64,000 nt of DNA, taken from contig JARYGU010000002.1 of NCBI GenBank assembly GCA_033795365.1, forward strand, positions 62,001 through 126,000. Reading direction: 5' to 3'. Made by a program: the position numbers and the translations under genes. The stretch comes from JARYGU01 sp033795365. Its GTDB lineage: Bacteria > Pseudomonadota > Alphaproteobacteria > Rhizobiales > Rhizobiaceae. Under the pieces are notes generated by a model. The model was not told the origin of the DNA. It saw nothing but the letters and a program-made list of their open reading frames with translations, and did no database searches. Every line of letters begins with the position of its first letter. The first letter of the stretch is position 1. This document shows, piece after piece, positions 62,358 to 64,000 of this stretch.

Positions 62358-62383
62358 AAACGCCGGCCGCAAGGCCGGCGTTT
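62358..62383. terminator. Bidirectional hairpin terminator between icpA-like gene and pfp
   Basis: AAACGCCGGCC (62358-62368) pairs perfectly with GGCCGGCGTTT (62373-62383) around GCAA. A and T flanks on the two sides let it end both convergent transcripts. Confidence 0.85.
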
Positions 62384-62405
62384 CCAAAACAAATCAGATA
62401 CTGGC

Positions 62406-63620
62406 CTAAGGCGCCGGCTCCCATTTCTGGCCGATCACATCCATCACATCACCGAACCACTTCACCGAGGTATCGAAGTGCTTTCCGCCCTTGATCCGCG
62501 GGAATTCGATGGTCCTGAGCCTGCCGCCCTGGCCCTCGTCGTGGCCGGTGACGCCTGAAACTTTGTTCAGGGCGCTTTCGACCGCCAGATCGACCATGCT
62601 CTGGATCAGCCGCAGATCGTCGCGATTGGCAGGAGCGGAGCGGGCGTAATAGCCGGACTTCTGCACCATGGAACGCTCCGCGCCGAGGAGGGCGGCAAAC
62701 TGCTTGGAGAACCAGTTGCCGACATTGATCGTATCGATCTTCACATGGCCGAAAGCGTCGCGCTTGACCGTTTCACCGGCAGCCTCCCGCTCGGCGACGA
62801 TGGCGTCCAGGCAGGCGCCTTCCGAGACGAACAGGGTGACGAAGCCGACGCGGTCCATGACAGCCTTCAGCCTTTCGGCCTCCGCTTCGAGATTGAAGGC
62901 CATTTCCGGAAGGTACAGTCCGTCTATGTTCTTCATCTGGGCGTTCATCATGAAGCCGTCGACATAGTCGTTGTCCTCGGTCATCTGAACATAGGCGCGG
63001 GCGGTCGCTGCCGTCAGCCAGCCGCTGTGACGTCCCATGACCTCATGGATGACGATGGTGCGCGGTGCGGCACTCTGCTCGTTGCTGACATGGTCGAAGA
63101 ACTTTGCGCCATATTCGGCGGCAGTCCACGCGCCGAGCGACTGGCGGATCGGCACGACGTCGTTGTCGACCGTCTTCGGCAGGCCGACGACCGTCAGATC
63201 GTGGCCGTTGGCGCCGAGATAGGCGGCGAGGTCCGCCGCCGTCGTATTGGTGTCGTCCCCGCCGATCGTGTGCAGGATCGTCACGCCGTCCGACGCCAGC
63301 CGTTCGGCGGCGACTCGCAGCGGATTTTCGCCTTCCTTGACCAGGCCGCGTTTCACGCAGTCCGCGGCATTCGTCAGCTTCACGCGGCTGTTGCCGATCG
63401 GCGACCCGCCGAAGCGGTGGAGGAGGGGCGCCTTTTCGCGCATCTCGCGGGTGATCTCGATACGGTCATTCAGGAGTAGGCCTTGATAGCCGGAACGGTA
63501 GGCCACAAGCTCCAGGTCCGGTGCGATGTCGGAGTAACGCTCGATCAGTCCGCCGACGGCGGACGAGAGACAAGGGGCAAGACCCCCTGCGGTGAGCATT
63601 GCGACTTTCTGCTTGGCCAT
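62406..63620 (-). CDS. pfp: Pyrophosphate-dependent 6-phosphofructokinase
   Basis: A 404-residue phosphofructokinase of the PPi-dependent clade. HTIGGDDTNTTAAD (about 116-129) has the GGDD that distinguishes PPi enzymes from ATP-dependent GGDG forms. PKTVDNDV (about 148-155) holds the catalytic Asp, VMGRHSGWLTA binds the substrate, and EGACLDAI is near 268. It makes or uses fructose 1,6-bisphosphate reversibly. Rhizobia lack ATP-dependent PFK in many cases, so this enzyme may serve gluconeogenesis or a limited EMP route. Convergent with the chemoreceptor gene. Confidence 0.92.
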   Translation of the reverse strand: MAKQKVAMLTAGGLAPCLSSAVGGLIERYSDIAPDLELVAYRSGYQGLLLNDRIEITREMREKAPLLHRFGGSPIGNSRVKLTNAADCVKRGLVKEGENPLRVAAERLASDGVTILHTIGGDDTNTTAADLAAYLGANGHDLTVVGLPKTVDNDVVPIRQSLGAWTAAEYGAKFFDHVSNEQSAAPRTIVIHEVMGRHSGWLTAATARAYVQMTEDNDYVDGFMMNAQMKNIDGLYLPEMAFNLEAEAERLKAVMDRVGFVTLFVSEGACLDAIVAEREAAGETVKRDAFGHVKIDTINVGNWFSKQFAALLGAERSMVQKSGYYARSAPANRDDLRLIQSMVDLAVESALNKVSGVTGHDEGQGGRLRTIEFPRIKGGKHFDTSVKWFGDVMDVIGQKWEPAP

Positions 63621-63773
63621 GATCCCTCCTTGGCGACAGTACGTCTATGGGGCGCAAGTTCTGTAGCGCAGAATCCCGGTGAGGGGAATCTGCGCGGGAA
63701 ATTATCCAGCCTCTATGACGAAAAATGGAACATACGCCCGAAAAAGCGATCGCCTGATCCGGCGATAGAAAAA

Positions 63774-64000
63774 ATGGAATGCATCCACTTCATGAGGGCC
63801 ATCACAATTTCGTCATCTTACTATTCGATAAGGCAGAACGGCTTGCTTTCGCTGCAATTGTCTGATCAACATCGCCTCATGTTCTCGAACTGTGAAAATT
63901 GCCCGATCACTTCCGCCTGGGAACGCCTCGTCGGCATGGTCTCGGGTGCGGCCAGCAACGCGCTCTCAAGCGTGGTCGAGGCCGTGCGCACGTTGTTTGA
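63774..64000 (+). CDS. Partial coding sequence open at the right edge
   Basis: An uninterrupted reading frame of 75 codons runs from the ATG at 63774 off the end of the window. The true start may be the ATG at 63879. The readable C-terminal portion (WERLVGMVSGAASNALSSVVEAVRTLF) reminds of the N-terminal segment of TerB/DjlA-like proteins of rhizobia, but this rests on a short match recalled by eye. Divergent from pfp, 153 bp apart. The first 35 codons may be non-coding leader. Confidence 0.4.
   Translation, partial: MECIHFMRAITISSSYYSIRQNGLLSLQLSDQHRLMFSNCENCPITSAWERLVGMVSGAASNALSSVVEAVRTLF

Overview
This 64 kb window is GC-rich and densely coding. It looks like the chromosome of an alphaproteobacterium of the Rhizobiaceae, most like Sinorhizobium/Ensifer. 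The support is RIME-type palindromic intergenic repeats, an EryA/EryB/EryC/TpiB/RpiB tetritol locus beside a riboswitch-controlled ribH2, a carnitine dehydrogenase-thioesterase fusion, a soluble globin-type chemoreceptor and a pyrophosphate-dependent phosphofructokinase. Species cannot be fixed from the sequence alone. No rRNA, tRNA, CRISPR, prophage or insertion sequence was seen.

Left third (1-28 kb): quaternary-amine catabolism. A LysR regulator diverges from a tightly coupled operon: two flavoprotein-GcvT fusions of the dimethylglycine/sarcosine dehydrogenase type, an isocitrate lyase/PEP mutase-like enzyme and, 81 bp further on, a betaine-type Rieske oxygenase. After two small membrane proteins, an alpha/beta hydrolase and an apparently frameshifted ACT-domain gene, a leftward operon (19.5 to 10.7 kb) encodes a peptide-class ABC transporter with two paralogous binding proteins and a CocE-type hydrolase. 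A second leftward group (26.9 to 19.9 kb) holds a beta-keto acid cleavage enzyme, carnitine dehydrogenase-thioesterase, acyl-CoA dehydrogenase, NDP-forming acyl-CoA ligase and crotonobetainyl-CoA hydratase-like enzyme. It faces a divergent GlxA/CdhR-type activator. Together these genes could take gamma-butyrobetaine to carnitine to glycine betaine, and the Rieske/flavoprotein operon could demethylate betaine towards glycine.

Middle (28-47 kb): a rightward polyol locus of about 18 kb. It has a SorC/EryD-like regulator, an ABC transporter with two different ATPases, EryA-like kinase, 2-hydroxyacid dehydrogenase, two class II aldolase-family proteins, EryB/GlpD-like dehydrogenase, a second FGGY kinase, HAD phosphatase, EryC-like isomerase, DeoR regulator, TpiB and RpiB. 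It ends in a strong bidirectional terminator. Facing it, ribH2 is preceded by a clear FMN riboswitch.

Right third (47-60 kb): an RpiR regulator stands between a leftward polyamine/iron-class ABC transporter and a rightward group: N-formylglutamate amidohydrolase-like protein, ethanolamine-type APC permease, glutamine synthetase-like ligase, aldehyde dehydrogenase and iron alcohol dehydrogenase. Two matching 16-bp operator candidates sit in the divergent promoter. The set suggests an amine or amino-alcohol pathway through gamma-glutamylation. A toxin-antitoxin module with an HTH antitoxin and a PIN toxin, lower in GC, interrupts the group.

Right edge (60-64 kb): an orphan ParA/VirC1-like ATPase, a soluble globin-coupled chemoreceptor, PPi-dependent phosphofructokinase on the minus strand, and the start of a reading frame that runs off the window.
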